Both the position numbers and the translations under genes were made by a program. A DNA stretch of 40,495 bases. It comes from CBFIDA01 sp965661085. GTDB taxonomy: Bacteria; Pseudomonadota; Gammaproteobacteria; Comchoanobacterales; Comchoanobacteraceae. Every line of letters starts with the position of its first letter. Within the stretch, counting starts at the first letter, position 1. The notes under the pieces were generated by a model, which saw only the letters and a list, made by a program, of their open reading frames with translations, was not told the origin of the DNA and made no database searches. Where the stretch lies: the NCBI GenBank assembly GCA_965661085.1, contig CBFIDA010000012.1, positions 1 to 40,495 of the forward strand, given 5' to 3'. Positions 1-9,178 of this stretch are shown here, in pieces.

Positions 1-492
1 GTCCTACAGCATCTTGAACGTCAACACAATCATGTACGCAAGATTGGCTTGATTGGAACCCATGCCACCATCGCTTCTCAAGCCTACCACCAGCAAGCAT
101 CCCCTGCACTAAGGCCCAAACTGCATGCACTGGCCACCCCTTTACTTGCTCCTATGATCGAAAACAACGCTTCACCCCTTGCTTTGCGGCAAACACTGAT
201 GGACTATGGGCGTGCGCCAGCATTGCAACACATGGATCAACTGGTCTTGGCTTGCACACATTACCCAATGATTAGAGATTTGATGGCCGATGTTTATGGC
301 CAGGATGTCGACATCCTAGACACCCCATCCATTGTGGCCCATGCCATGCATCAAAGACTTCAGGCACTCAATTGGCTCTGCACCACCAAACACCCTGAAC
401 ACAGGTGCTTGATGTCTGATCGCACACAGCATTTTGAAGCTTTGGCACAGAGTATTTTTCAACAACCCGTGCAAATTGAACAAACCGTTTGA
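1..492 (+). CDS. murI: glutamate racemase, C-terminal part
   Basis: MurI converts L-glutamate to D-glutamate for peptidoglycan synthesis in the cytoplasm. The frame is open from base 1, so the start lies upstream of the window; 163 residues are visible. The segment KIGLIGTHATI near residues 14-24 matches the start of the second half of the enzyme, and LACTHYP near residue 86 carries the second catalytic cysteine with its conserved T-H-Y-P context. The stop is TGA at 490-492, directly abutting the convergent, damaged DUF1338 gene whose stop begins at 493. Identification is secure; the N-terminal half with the first catalytic cysteine cannot be seen. Confidence 0.93.
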   Translation, partial: VLQHLERQHNHVRKIGLIGTHATIASQAYHQQASPALRPKLHALATPLLAPMIENNASPLALRQTLMDYGRAPALQHMDQLVLACTHYPMIRDLMADVYGQDVDILDTPSIVAHAMHQRLQALNWLCTTKHPEHRCLMSDRTQHFEALAQSIFQQPVQIEQTV

Positions 493-1305
493 TCAGGACT
501 GTCGATCAGTGCTTTCAAAGATTTTATCGGCCGATCCTGTGACAAATCCCTGAAACAATCGATCCTGGCCAGGCAAACAAAAACGCTCGGCAAATTCATA
601 ATAACAGCCTGGCACATGGCGTGTTTGACCATCTGAAAAAGCCACAGGGATCTCCGCAGCCAATGTGCTTGATTGTGCCAAACCTTCAGCCTCACCACCT
701 TTGATCACACCACCTGAAGTGTTGAGCGGATACCCCAGATCCAACACAAAATTATTCAAGTCAGTCAAATTTCCAAAACCCTGCAAAGCATTGACATCAA
801 TGGTAAAGTGATTGGGCCTAAAGCCATGCAGATACATCCAAGCGGCATATTCAGATTCTGCCAACAGCGATGTATACAGATCATGGTCGGGGGGGGATTG
901 CGGCAGACGTCCCTGTATCAACAAGCTGCGCGCCTGACATGTCTGCTCAGAAGACGATGCCATGAAATTTTCAACCATCTGTTGTACGGTTACCGAGCAT
1001 GCTGAAACTTGTAGAGCACTGATGAAAATCTTTGGATACGATGGGTCATCATGTTCGTAATGCTTGGCCTGTAAGTTCTTTTTTTCAAAGGTATATTGCC
1101 CAGCCTCTTGCCAACCCAACCGCACAAAATGTTGTGCCAACACCTCAATGTCGACCCAAGGGTGCTCAAAGGTACGAAAGGCAATGTGGTCGTTGACAAT
1201 GTTACGCTCACCTTATGCTGCCAAGGCCTCATGTATGGCCATGGCCTGTGGGTTGATGTCGGTATAGTTTTGCCACAATTGTGCTAAAAAGTCGGTCACG
1301 TCCAT
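493..1305 (-). pseudogene. hglS: DUF1338 / 2-oxoadipate dioxygenase (HglS-like) with in-frame TAA
   Basis: The family is the Fe(II)-dependent 2-oxoadipate dioxygenase/decarboxylase that makes D-2-hydroxyglutarate in lysine catabolism. The start is ATG at 1305, preceded by a good ribosome site (GGAGG, 9 nt spacer). The first 30 codons read a proper N-terminus (IHEALAA), then TAA at 1215-1213 is codon 31, and the same frame continues intact for 239 more codons. The likely metal ligands are all after the stop: His in NDHIAFRTF, His in RPNHFTID and Glu in YYEFAERF. Re-initiation at the GTG at 1143 would lose the first His. There is no other damage, so this looks like a recent nonsense mutation or sequencing error. 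Family assignment is by motif; substrate is inferred from the neighbouring lysine genes. Confidence 0.75.
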
Positions 1306-1525
1306 TTGCCAAATCCTCCAATCATGCAATGCGGCGCCTTATACACTGAAGGCACCAATAATTTATAGTATGGGAGACACCACCTGAAAAGGCAAGCCCT
1401 GGCAACTGCAATGGCATGCTACCCACAAAATTCTTTTTGTGTCATTGGGTGGCCAGCACGACATGAACGCGCAGAATGAAGCCCTAAAATCGGTTTGTGG
1501 GTTGCTGATCATGTACCATCAACGT

Positions 1526-2182
1526 TTACATGACAGTGCATATATTTGCGACTGCAGACACTATATCCGCAACAGTAGTTTGTAAAGCGCGTTCCGGATG
1601 CGCAGCATCTAAATTTTGCACATCTGAATTCGCTAAAAGCGCATCCACTGGTACATCAGGTGACAAGTCTGGTGCAGGAAGATAAGCATGAATCACATCC
1701 TGGATCTGAATAAAGGGCACATGTTGCTGGATCAGCTCAACCCTTCTTAACCTGTATACCAAATATTTTAACCTTCTTATCAATTTGGATTGGTGGGTTG
1801 CATGCAGCATATTGCGCACAGCGATGAAACGTGCGCGATGATCGCCATCACGCCACCGGAATCTGAGTTTTTGAAAGTAAAGATGTGCAAGACGTGTGAC
1901 AGGATGCGCTGTACCCAAATCCCGTGCTTTTGAGTCTACCAAATCAATCCAATGATCCAAAATCGGTGCAAAAACTTCATGACCACAGCCTTGACGATTT
2001 AACTCGGCCATGGCATTCAAAAACAACCGCACAATCCTAGCGTTGCCACTACCGGCAGCAGCTGAAAAAGCACTTGTCCCATATAAATTGGTTGCATGCA
2101 TATCGGCTTTGTTTTCAAGAAGTGAACGCACTGCTTCGTTCTATTGTCGCGCAATGGCTTGATGTAGTGGCAAATTTCGCAT
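1526..2182 (-). pseudogene. ankyrin-repeat protein with in-frame TAG
   Basis: The start is ATG at 2182 with ribosome site AAGGA 8 nt upstream. Thirteen codons read MRNLPLHQAIARQ, then TAG (2143-2141), and the same frame continues as NEAVRSLLENKADMHATN for about 204 codons to TAA at 1526. The stop falls in the middle of the first ankyrin repeat (consensus LHxAxxxG...VxxLLxxxAD). A second repeat follows (GTSAFSAAAGSGNARIVRLF); the rest has no recognisable domain. Ankyrin proteins are often protein-binding factors or secreted effectors in intracellular bacteria, but nothing here proves secretion. A GTG at 2131 could restart translation and lose the first half-repeat. It lies between damaged hglS and damaged ydiJ on the same strand. 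Confidence 0.65.
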
Positions 2183-2425
2183 GTTAATTTCCTTGGATTT
2201 ATGTCAAAAATACAAAAAAAATAATAAAGTCAAGACAATACATGAGATTGTATATAAAAGCGTTGCTTTGCACATCAGACCCCTCTCACCATGTGACAAG
2301 GGACCATTTGGCCAAAATATGATTGAAAAATTCGAGTTTTGGTCGCAAATACTGATAAAGTTACCGTATTTCATGCGCATTGTACCATGTGGATAGACAG
2401 CCATGAGCGCATGTGATGAATGCAG
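2183..2425. other. AT-rich intergenic spacer
   Basis: This stretch separates the start of the ankyrin gene from the end of the truncated ydiJ gene. It is clearly more AT-rich than its surroundings and includes a long A/T run near 2205-2225. It probably holds the ankyrin promoter on the minus strand, but no convincing -35/-10 pair could be fixed. No gene is recognised. Confidence 0.4.
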
Positions 2426-3181
2426 TCATGCATCGATCCATTGCTGTACCAACCACACAAGTGGATGGGGCAAAGAATGGTGGTGCTGCTTGGCCATTTG
2501 TCGACAAGAAAACCCTGTTGCACAGGGATTGGTACTGTCAGCCAAAACAGCCTGCCAAGTTGACTGATAGCACGCTGTTGCCATCTTGCGGTGTTGGGCT
2601 TGATGGCCAAAAGCGCCCGCCATCCCACAACAACCAACAGAGGGCTGCAGCACGGTGATGTCAAAACATTGCAACAAACGCGCCCAACCATCGGCGGCAG
2701 GAATCTGTGCTTGCGCACTGCAATGCTGCAACAAGGTACACGTTTGGACAATGGTGGGATGCTGTTTTCGATCATGCTGCAGTCGCTGGGTCAACCAAGC
2801 TTCAAATGCCTCAAACCGTCCAACATCGATAGGCGCATCTTGCCAATGCGCATGCAAAAAGGCCAACATGCTTGGCTCCACAACCAAAATGGGCATGGAT
2901 TTGGGCATCTTGTCGAGATAGGCCAAGGTATGCTGACGCTGCTTTGTGGTGCTTGTGCTGCCACCTTGCACCACCACTGAGCGCATGGTTGGCGAGCGAG
3001 AAGCGCATCGCATGACCCGTTGTACATCTTGGGTGTTTTCTGGTTTCAGAACAAAGCATGGTACCTTTTGATAAATGCTGTTGTCGGTAGCGTGGGTGAT
3101 GCGTCGCCCCAAGGTTTGTGACACAGCCCCCTGATAACCGGATTCGACCAAGCCCTTCAAGAAATCTTGTGTTGTAGCCAT
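2426..3181 (-). pseudogene. ydiJ: internally deleted YdiJ-type D-2-hydroxyglutarate dehydrogenase
   Basis: The product is 251 residues, while YdiJ-type FAD/Fe-S enzymes are about 1000. The N-terminus (GRRITHATDNSIYQ near 23-36, then VVVQGGSTST near 71-80) matches the very beginning of the FAD-binding domain. The sequence then jumps directly to the far C-terminus: SMPILVVEPSML near 95, and VGCCGMAGAFGHQA plus CATGFSCRQ, the cysteine-rich CCG domain. Most of the FAD domain, the substrate domain and the 4Fe-4S domain are absent, with the frame kept. The start ATG at 3181 follows the stop of the ZIP-like gene by 10 nt with GAGGA as ribosome site. The normal role is oxidation of D-2-hydroxyglutarate to 2-oxoglutarate; the remnant cannot be active. 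Confidence 0.82.
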
Positions 3182-3191
3182 GGTGTCGTCC

Positions 3192-3854
3192 TCAATATTG
3201 TAGCATGTCGAGGACACATATGGCCCAAAAACCAACAAACAACATGGCTGTCAGCCAAGGACCATCTTCGACATCGTGATGGGCCTGAACCAACAGCTCT
3301 TCTGCGACCAAAAACAACAACGCAGCACACCCAAATGACAACAAAAACCCCATCACAGTAGGACTGAAAAGGGGTTGTGATAGCCCGATGACAAGACCGC
3401 CAATACACACACCTGACGCCATGCGCCATTTGAATTTTGATGCTTGTTTTGGCAAGGACAGTCCCAAAAAAAATAGCTCAAAGGTCACTGCAAAAGTCAC
3501 CATCACACCACGATGCAAACCAGAGCTCAGGGCCAAAACGATCAGCATGCCGTCAATGATGAAATCAATGAAATATGCCAACCATTGGGTGTCGCCAACC
3601 CATTTGAGACCCGACCACCATTTGAGGGCAAGCATGGATGCAACACCACTGAAAAATCCAAGACTGACGATCCAAACAGTATGGTCATGCAAAGCCAATG
3701 GCAACAATTCAATGGCCAAGGCTGCAAATACAATGCCAGCACCAAAATGTTGCAAAGCACTCAAGGTGGTGCGCCGTAACACAAACCAATGTTGCGCCCC
3801 CATGAGAAAAGCGATGCAAGGGATGCACAAACAACCCAAAGTGAATGGTGTCAT
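3192..3854 (-). CDS. ZIP-family-like metal transporter membrane protein
   Basis: The 220-residue product is a polytopic inner-membrane protein with about seven or eight hydrophobic segments. The motif HFGAGIVFAALAIELLP near residues 36-52 is typical of ZIP-like transporters; FIIDGMLIVLAL near 94 and a conserved EELLVQAHHDVEDGPW near 186 fit the same group. The usual metal-binding His pairs in the central helices are partly replaced by Asp and Glu, so substrate is uncertain. The start ATG overlaps the last codons of the upstream aldehyde dehydrogenase (which ends at 3851), and the stop sits 10 nt before the ydiJ remnant. It is therefore in one operon with lysine-catabolism genes, though a direct role in that pathway is unclear. 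Confidence 0.6.
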   Translation of the reverse strand: MTPFTLGCLCIPCIAFLMGAQHWFVLRRTTLSALQHFGAGIVFAALAIELLPLALHDHTVWIVSLGFFSGVASMLALKWWSGLKWVGDTQWLAYFIDFIIDGMLIVLALSSGLHRGVMVTFAVTFELFFLGLSLPKQASKFKWRMASGVCIGGLVIGLSQPLFSPTVMGFLLSFGCAALLFLVAEELLVQAHHDVEDGPWLTAMLFVGFWAICVLDMLQY

Positions 3855-5410
3855 GCATCTATGTCCAAAGAAAAGTCAATGCCCTGCGCCAAAGGCAAGG
3901 CATCGCCCCAGTTGATCGCACAAGTTTGTCGCCGCATGTAGGCCTTCCATGCATCTGAGCCCGCTTCTCTCCCCCCACCTGTGTCTTTTTCTCCACCGAA
4001 TGCACCACCAATCTCAGCACCCGATGGTCCCATGTTGACATTGGCCAAACCACAATCACTGCCAGATGCACTTAAAAAGTGTTCCATACACTGAATGTTT
4101 TGTGTGAAAATCGAAGAAGACAAACCATGATGACTGGCATTGTTGTGTGCGATGGCTTCTGCCAGTGTATCACAACGCACCACATACAAAATGGGCACAA
4201 AAGCTTCTTCTTGCAACAAGGGCCAATCGGCCTGGGCTTCAACCAAACAAGGTGTCACAAAATGACCTGCTTGGTTCAGCACTTCACCACCAGCCAACAC
4301 CCTGCCACCCAGCTGACGCACTGCATCAAGTGTGCGTTGATATTGCGCAACCGCAGCTGCATCAATGACTGGGCCCATCCAAACGCCTGGATCAAGCGGA
4401 TTGCCCACTTTGATTTGTTGATATGCATGGGTCAATTTTTTGACCACCGTATCGTAAACGTCCGACATGACATAAAGACGTCTGAGTGTTGTACAGCGTT
4501 GCCCCGCTGTGCCTGTCGCCCCAAAAACCACAGCAGGCAACACCAAGTGCATGTTGGCATCATGACAAACAATGGAAGCATTGTTGCCACTGAGTTCCAA
4601 CAAGGATCGCCCCAAACGTTTGGCCACAGATGCGGCCACCTGTCGACCCACCTGTGTTGAACCCGTGAATGACACCAACGGCACATCGCGACGCGATACC
4701 AGACAGGCGTCCACAAGCTCATTGGCCATCATCGACAAGTTGAAAACACCTGGGAAACCTGAACTTTTCATGACTTGATTGCAAATGTGTTGCACAGCAA
4801 GTGCAGTCAATGGGGTCTTATCGGATGGTTTCCATACAACAACATTGCCTGCAATTGCAGCCACCATGGCATTCCATGCCCAGACAGCCACTGGAAAGTT
4901 GAAGGCTGTGATGACGGCCACAACACCCAATGGGTGCCATTGTTCATACATGCGGTGCGCGGGTCGCTCGGAGTGCATGGTTTTTCCATAGAGCATACGC
5001 GATTGGCCAACTGCCAGATCCGCCATGTCAATCATTTCTTGAACTTCACCCAATCCCTCTTGTAGCGACTTCCCCATCTCCAAAGACACCAAAGCACCCA
5101 ACATGGATTTGGATGCACGCAGTGCCTCACCCAACTGTCGCACCAAAGCACCGCGCTGCGGTGCTGGCACCAGCGACCATGTCGCAAAGGTGGCATGCGC
5201 ATCTTGCATGATGCGTTCATGTAAAACAGCATCAACACACTTGACGCTGGTCAGTGCTTCACCCGTTGCTGGATTGTAGGAGGTCACTGTCGGACAAGCA
5301 TTGTTGGCTTCAATCCAGCCGGATGGGCCACAAGCCATGAGTGGCTTTGAACCGATGTCAAAATGCTCTAAAATACTTTGAGCTGAGGGCATGGCGTCAC
5401 ACTGCATCAT
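3851..5410 (-). CDS. amaB: L-2-aminoadipate-semialdehyde dehydrogenase (ALDH7 family)
   Basis: This NAD-dependent aldehyde dehydrogenase of about 519 residues resembles the antiquitin/AmaB group, which oxidises aminoadipate semialdehyde (in equilibrium with piperideine-6-carboxylate) to 2-aminoadipate in lysine breakdown. Visible motifs are NAFNFP-type ITAFNFPVAVWAWN, the NAD-loop SFTGSTQVGR, the general base Glu in LLELSGNNA and the catalytic Cys in GQRCTTLRR (about residue 304). The C-terminal GGAFGGEKDTGGGREAGSD is characteristic of ALDH7. ATG at 5410 was chosen because AGGAG lies 9 nt before it; the first codons overlap the end of the saccharopine dehydrogenase gene, implying translational coupling. 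The gene appears intact. Confidence 0.88.
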   Translation of the reverse strand: MMQCDAMPSAQSILEHFDIGSKPLMACGPSGWIEANNACPTVTSYNPATGEALTSVKCVDAVLHERIMQDAHATFATWSLVPAPQRGALVRQLGEALRASKSMLGALVSLEMGKSLQEGLGEVQEMIDMADLAVGQSRMLYGKTMHSERPAHRMYEQWHPLGVVAVITAFNFPVAVWAWNAMVAAIAGNVVVWKPSDKTPLTALAVQHICNQVMKSSGFPGVFNLSMMANELVDACLVSRRDVPLVSFTGSTQVGRQVAASVAKRLGRSLLELSGNNASIVCHDANMHLVLPAVVFGATGTAGQRCTTLRRLYVMSDVYDTVVKKLTHAYQQIKVGNPLDPGVWMGPVIDAAAVAQYQRTLDAVRQLGGRVLAGGEVLNQAGHFVTPCLVEAQADWPLLQEEAFVPILYVVRCDTLAEAIAHNNASHHGLSSSIFTQNIQCMEHFLSASGSDCGLANVNMGPSGAEIGGAFGGEKDTGGGREAGSDAWKAYMRRQTCAINWGDALPLAQGIDFSLDIDA

Positions 5411-6524
5411 GTTGGACATCTCCTGTTTCTGAGCCGAACATGGCACCAAAAGGGCTGTCGATGAACTCGGCATAGGGAATGGTTTCTTGTTTCAGTAAAC
5501 CAGGGGGCAAATGGTCTTGGGTGTGCATCCATGCCAACACGGCACACACGCTGGATGCGGTGGTGGCCTGAATGGCAGTGATGTGGTGCGCCTGCAACAA
5601 GCGTGGATAAAACTTTTTGGCAAAACTGCGCTCCACCAATCTGTCATCGACCTCACCCATGACACTCACATACACCAGCACCATATCTTGTTCAGTTTGT
5701 GGAATGGCCGATTCTAAAATTTTGCGCATCCATTCGGGATGCTGTGCCAACTTCAATTCACGCAATAAAAAATGCATGTGCGCACAATGTCCAGGATACC
5801 GAATCGTTTTGTAATCCATGTGCTGGATTTGATTTTGATAAGACTCAACCAGAGAGCCAATGCCACCCGAGGTATGAAAAGCCTCATAAGTGATGCCATC
5901 AATCTTGATGGTTTCGAGCCCCGTCAAACCTGGTATGTGCTTCACAACACCTTGGCGCAACACCCGACAATCTTGTATGTACTCATTGATCAGGCCATCG
6001 GTAGACCAAGAAAGTGCATACTGCAATGCATTGCTGGCATGTTTGGGCAATGCTCCAACACGCATTTTAACCGTGTCCACATGATCCATGCTTTGAATCA
6101 AATGCTCAGCAATGATGCTGATGAAACCTGGGGCCAAACCACACTGAGGAACCACTGTTGCTTTGGTTTTTTTAGCCAACACCGCCAGAGCCTCTGTGGC
6201 GCGCACGTCTTCTGTCAAATCCAAGTACCAACAGCCATGATCGGCCACCACCTCAGCAATGGGCAATGTGAGATAGTGGGGCAAACAAGAAATGACCACA
6301 TCAATTTTTAAAGATTTGAGAATGGGCTTTAAAGCTTTGGCATCTTGCGCATCAAACAAAATGCTGTCGATCTCTTGTGTGCCCGCACTGTGCGGCGGAT
6401 TGATGTCGTCCAAAGCTTCGATGTCGGCAATGGTGACATGATAAGCCTGTTGTTCGGCCAACAACAAAGCCACAACATGCCCAATGTTGCCCGCCCCAAG
6501 AATTAAAACGTTTTTCGGTGTCAT
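5397..6524 (-). CDS. saccharopine dehydrogenase family protein
   Basis: The 375-residue cytoplasmic NAD(P)-dependent oxidoreductase starts with a Rossmann motif, VLILGAGNIGHVVALL (residues 6-21). GLAPGFISII in the middle and the C-terminal catalytic domain fit saccharopine dehydrogenase/LYS9-type proteins. The reaction would be saccharopine to aminoadipate semialdehyde plus glutamate, directly feeding the ALDH7 enzyme encoded next. ATG at 6524 has AGGA 7 nt upstream and is preferred to the TTG five codons earlier. It is the first gene of the operon saccharopine dehydrogenase - amaB - ZIP-like - ydiJ remnant. A lysine 6-dehydrogenase activity is an alternative that sequence alone does not exclude. 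Confidence 0.8.
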   Translation of the reverse strand: MTPKNVLILGAGNIGHVVALLLAEQQAYHVTIADIEALDDINPPHSAGTQEIDSILFDAQDAKALKPILKSLKIDVVISCLPHYLTLPIAEVVADHGCWYLDLTEDVRATEALAVLAKKTKATVVPQCGLAPGFISIIAEHLIQSMDHVDTVKMRVGALPKHASNALQYALSWSTDGLINEYIQDCRVLRQGVVKHIPGLTGLETIKIDGITYEAFHTSGGIGSLVESYQNQIQHMDYKTIRYPGHCAHMHFLLRELKLAQHPEWMRKILESAIPQTEQDMVLVYVSVMGEVDDRLVERSFAKKFYPRLLQAHHITAIQATTASSVCAVLAWMHTQDHLPPGLLKQETIPYAEFIDSPFGAMFGSETGDVQHDAV

Positions 6525-6551
6525 GTGTGCATCCTGCAATGTTTGAGTTAT

Positions 6552-6580
6552 ATTTTAACATACCCACACACCAGAATCGA
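6552..6580 (-). promoter_or_regulatory. candidate promoter of the lysine-catabolism operon
   Basis: On the minus strand a -10-like TAAAAT (6557-6552) lies 17 nt from a weak -35-like TCGATT (6580-6575), about 28 nt before the ATG at 6524. The -10 is good and the -35 poor, so activation by a regulator is possible. Confidence 0.35.
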
Positions 6581-6642
6581 CCCCCTTTAAAACGCTCACC
6601 AACACAGGATGCACGAACGGACACACCCATATCAGCGCATAT

Positions 6643-9075
6643 TCAAAACCCAACGACCCGCCAAGCCATGCTGATCACCCATGCCATCCCGCCTGCCAAA
6701 GCGGTGTTACCAAGCCAATGCCACCAACGATGCAAACATGTTTTCTTGGTGACATGTTCAGGCTGCAGCAGCCGTCGACCACGTATCTGCCAAGGCACCG
6801 AATTTGTATTGCCAATGGCCCCCAAATGAAACGTATGCCACACCCGAATCCCCAAACGATGCAAGCGTGCCATCACCCCTGGATCGGGATGATGGAAACG
6901 CTCAAAATATCCTGCTGAAACGATGGCATGGGTCGGTGCAACGGCATCGATGAACGCTGGACTGGACGCCGTACGACTGCCATGATGACCGAGCACAAGC
7001 ACATTGGCGCGCAGCAGACGTTTGGGCCAATGCCGCAACAACATCGCTTCTCCGGCATGATCCAAGTCACCTGGCAACAACAAGGTGCCCCCCAACCCCA
7101 CCACTTTCAAAACACAAGATCGCGTATTTTTATGTGTTGCATGCATCTCAGGATCATTTAAAAAGACAAAGCGGACGCCATCCCATATCCATACTTTTGG
7201 GATGCCACAACTCATGTGATGCTTGTGCTGTAAAAGTGGACGCCCACTCGGTGCCCAAAGGTGATCAATGGGTATGGCCCCCGCAATGGCAGCCAACCCA
7301 CCCATGTGATCTTGATCACGATGACTGATCACCACCCCATCGAGTTGCGCAACACCCTGTTGTCGCAACCACGGCAGCACCACCTGCACGCCCTGCCCCC
7401 TGGGTCCCGCATCATACAAAAGCACATGATGTGCGGTTTTTAGCACGACCGACAGGCCCTGTCCCACATCCAGCACCGTCCACCACAGATACCCCTTCAT
7501 CACACGAGGTGTGGCCGCAACATAACCCATGGCACAAACGAGAAGCATCCATCCCAATGTCCGCACACAACGACACAACAACCAAGCCACACAACTCATC
7601 ACCAAACACATGAGTTGAAAAGCATTGCCCACCGGCACAAATACGGCATACCCCACCATCCTCTGCATCCAGGTCAACAAATGAAAAAAAAACTGGAAAA
7701 ACACATCCAAACCCTGCAAACAGGCATCTGCCCAAGTGCTCCATGGTGAAAGCAAGGTCGCCAGCACACCACAAGGCACCACCAATGTTGAAAACAAAGG
7801 GATCGCCCAGGCATTGACCCACAGTGCCAGCGTGCCCAATGGCAGCACCAAAACTGCCATGAGTGGCAGCATCCCAAAGTACAGACGCCAAGCAGTGTGT
7901 GATAGGATGCAACAGAAAACATGTTGTCGGCACATACGCTGTGCGTCAGAAACCAACAACAAAGCCACCGCCAACACCGATAACCAAAAACCTGCCGCCA
8001 CCATCATGGCAGGCTGCCACAACAACAACCACAGGATCACAATGGCCAAAATCACTTCTGGGGGCGTCCGCCATCGACACATATGGACCACGACAACACA
8101 ACACACCATCCAGAAAGCTCGCATGCTTGAGACCCCACCACCACTGAGCAACATGTAAACCCATGCCCCCATAAAAGCGCCAATGCGCTCAAAACATTGA
8201 CGGTGCACACGCCACCACCACCGCACACCTTGCGCCCATATGAAACCAAAACCTCGCGCCCATAAAAGCGCCATCAAGCCAATATGCAGGCCAGATACAG
8301 CCACCAAATGCGCGGTACCAGTCCAACGCAATGCAGACCATGTGCTGGCATCCAGTCCCGATTGATCGCCCAGCACCAATGCACGCAACATGGCCTCATA
8401 CTGAAGCGAGGTATGCGCAACCAGTCGTTTGAGAAAATACTGACGCACATGATGCACCATCGATGCCACATCTGAACCAGGCAAGCGGCGCCACTGCAAG
8501 ACATGGCAAGATCCTATTTGGTGGCGCTGCCAACCGGACCACAAACCATCCAGCATCAACCCATTTGCTCGACCATGATAAGCACGGCAACGCACCGTTG
8601 CAGCCAAGCGATCCACATCTTTGGTCTCAATCGCATGTAGGTTTCCAAGCAATCGCAATCGTTGGCCCATACAAGAGGTTGGCACTGCGGTGTCAACCTT
8701 CAGCATGATGTGTGTTTGATGGGATTTGTGCATCACAGCTTCAACATGACCTGTCACATGGGTGAGTTGGTGAACCTGTTGTACCGCATGTGTCCAACGC
8801 CACCAACTGTGACCCAAATGTGCATGCCCTAGGACTGAGACCCCCATTAAAATCAAGAATTTTTGCCAAGATTGATGGGTCAAACGACACCACAGCAAAA
8901 CACCGCTCAACAACAGAACCACCCACCAAGATTGCCACAGCACACTGCACATGCCCAAAAGCCATGCGATGACGATGAAGATCTGAAATGGCAGATGCGG
9001 ACGCGATTGCGAGCCTGTTTGCACTGGGTGCATGGCATCATGAAAGCATCCCATGGCCTGTTGGGTACGAGACAT
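6643..9075 (-). CDS. comEC: DNA internalisation / competence protein ComEC/Rec2
   Basis: The 810-residue inner-membrane protein forms the channel for single-stranded DNA in natural transformation. It has N-terminal hydrophobic segments, then the Competence domain with VAVSGLHIGLMALLWARG near residue 262 and many transmembrane helices. The C-terminal metallo-beta-lactamase-like domain starts at TVLDVGQGLSVVLK (about 538) and includes the metal motif SHRDQDHMGG (about 585). Length and domain order are normal for the full three-domain family. ATG at 9075 was chosen because AGGAG lies a few bases upstream; an in-frame ATG at 9117 lacks one. The frame is intact, so DNA uptake may be functional if pilus and other com genes exist elsewhere. 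Confidence 0.93.
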   Translation of the reverse strand: MSRTQQAMGCFHDAMHPVQTGSQSRPHLPFQIFIVIAWLLGMCSVLWQSWWVVLLLSGVLLWCRLTHQSWQKFLILMGVSVLGHAHLGHSWWRWTHAVQQVHQLTHVTGHVEAVMHKSHQTHIMLKVDTAVPTSCMGQRLRLLGNLHAIETKDVDRLAATVRCRAYHGRANGLMLDGLWSGWQRHQIGSCHVLQWRRLPGSDVASMVHHVRQYFLKRLVAHTSLQYEAMLRALVLGDQSGLDASTWSALRWTGTAHLVAVSGLHIGLMALLWARGFGFIWAQGVRWWWRVHRQCFERIGAFMGAWVYMLLSGGGVSSMRAFWMVCCVVVVHMCRWRTPPEVILAIVILWLLLWQPAMMVAAGFWLSVLAVALLLVSDAQRMCRQHVFCCILSHTAWRLYFGMLPLMAVLVLPLGTLALWVNAWAIPLFSTLVVPCGVLATLLSPWSTWADACLQGLDVFFQFFFHLLTWMQRMVGYAVFVPVGNAFQLMCLVMSCVAWLLCRCVRTLGWMLLVCAMGYVAATPRVMKGYLWWTVLDVGQGLSVVLKTAHHVLLYDAGPRGQGVQVVLPWLRQQGVAQLDGVVISHRDQDHMGGLAAIAGAIPIDHLWAPSGRPLLQHKHHMSCGIPKVWIWDGVRFVFLNDPEMHATHKNTRSCVLKVVGLGGTLLLPGDLDHAGEAMLLRHWPKRLLRANVLVLGHHGSRTASSPAFIDAVAPTHAIVSAGYFERFHHPDPGVMARLHRLGIRVWHTFHLGAIGNTNSVPWQIRGRRLLQPEHVTKKTCLHRWWHWLGNTALAGGMAWVISMAWRVVGF

Positions 9076-9178
9076 GTGGCTCCTCAAATGCCGTATACCC
9101 TCTAGATTGAAACGCATCTGATGTACGCCTGTCAGCCTCGGATGTCACATGGGGTGATGCCCTCTAGGCATACAACAC

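Noticed and set aside
1213..2143. Stop-codon reassignment (TAA/TAG as sense) suggested by two in-frame stops
   Set aside because: TAA ends rplI, the S6-S18 gene and yfcH, and TAG ends recR and dnaB, all at the family-expected length, so both codons are real stops here.
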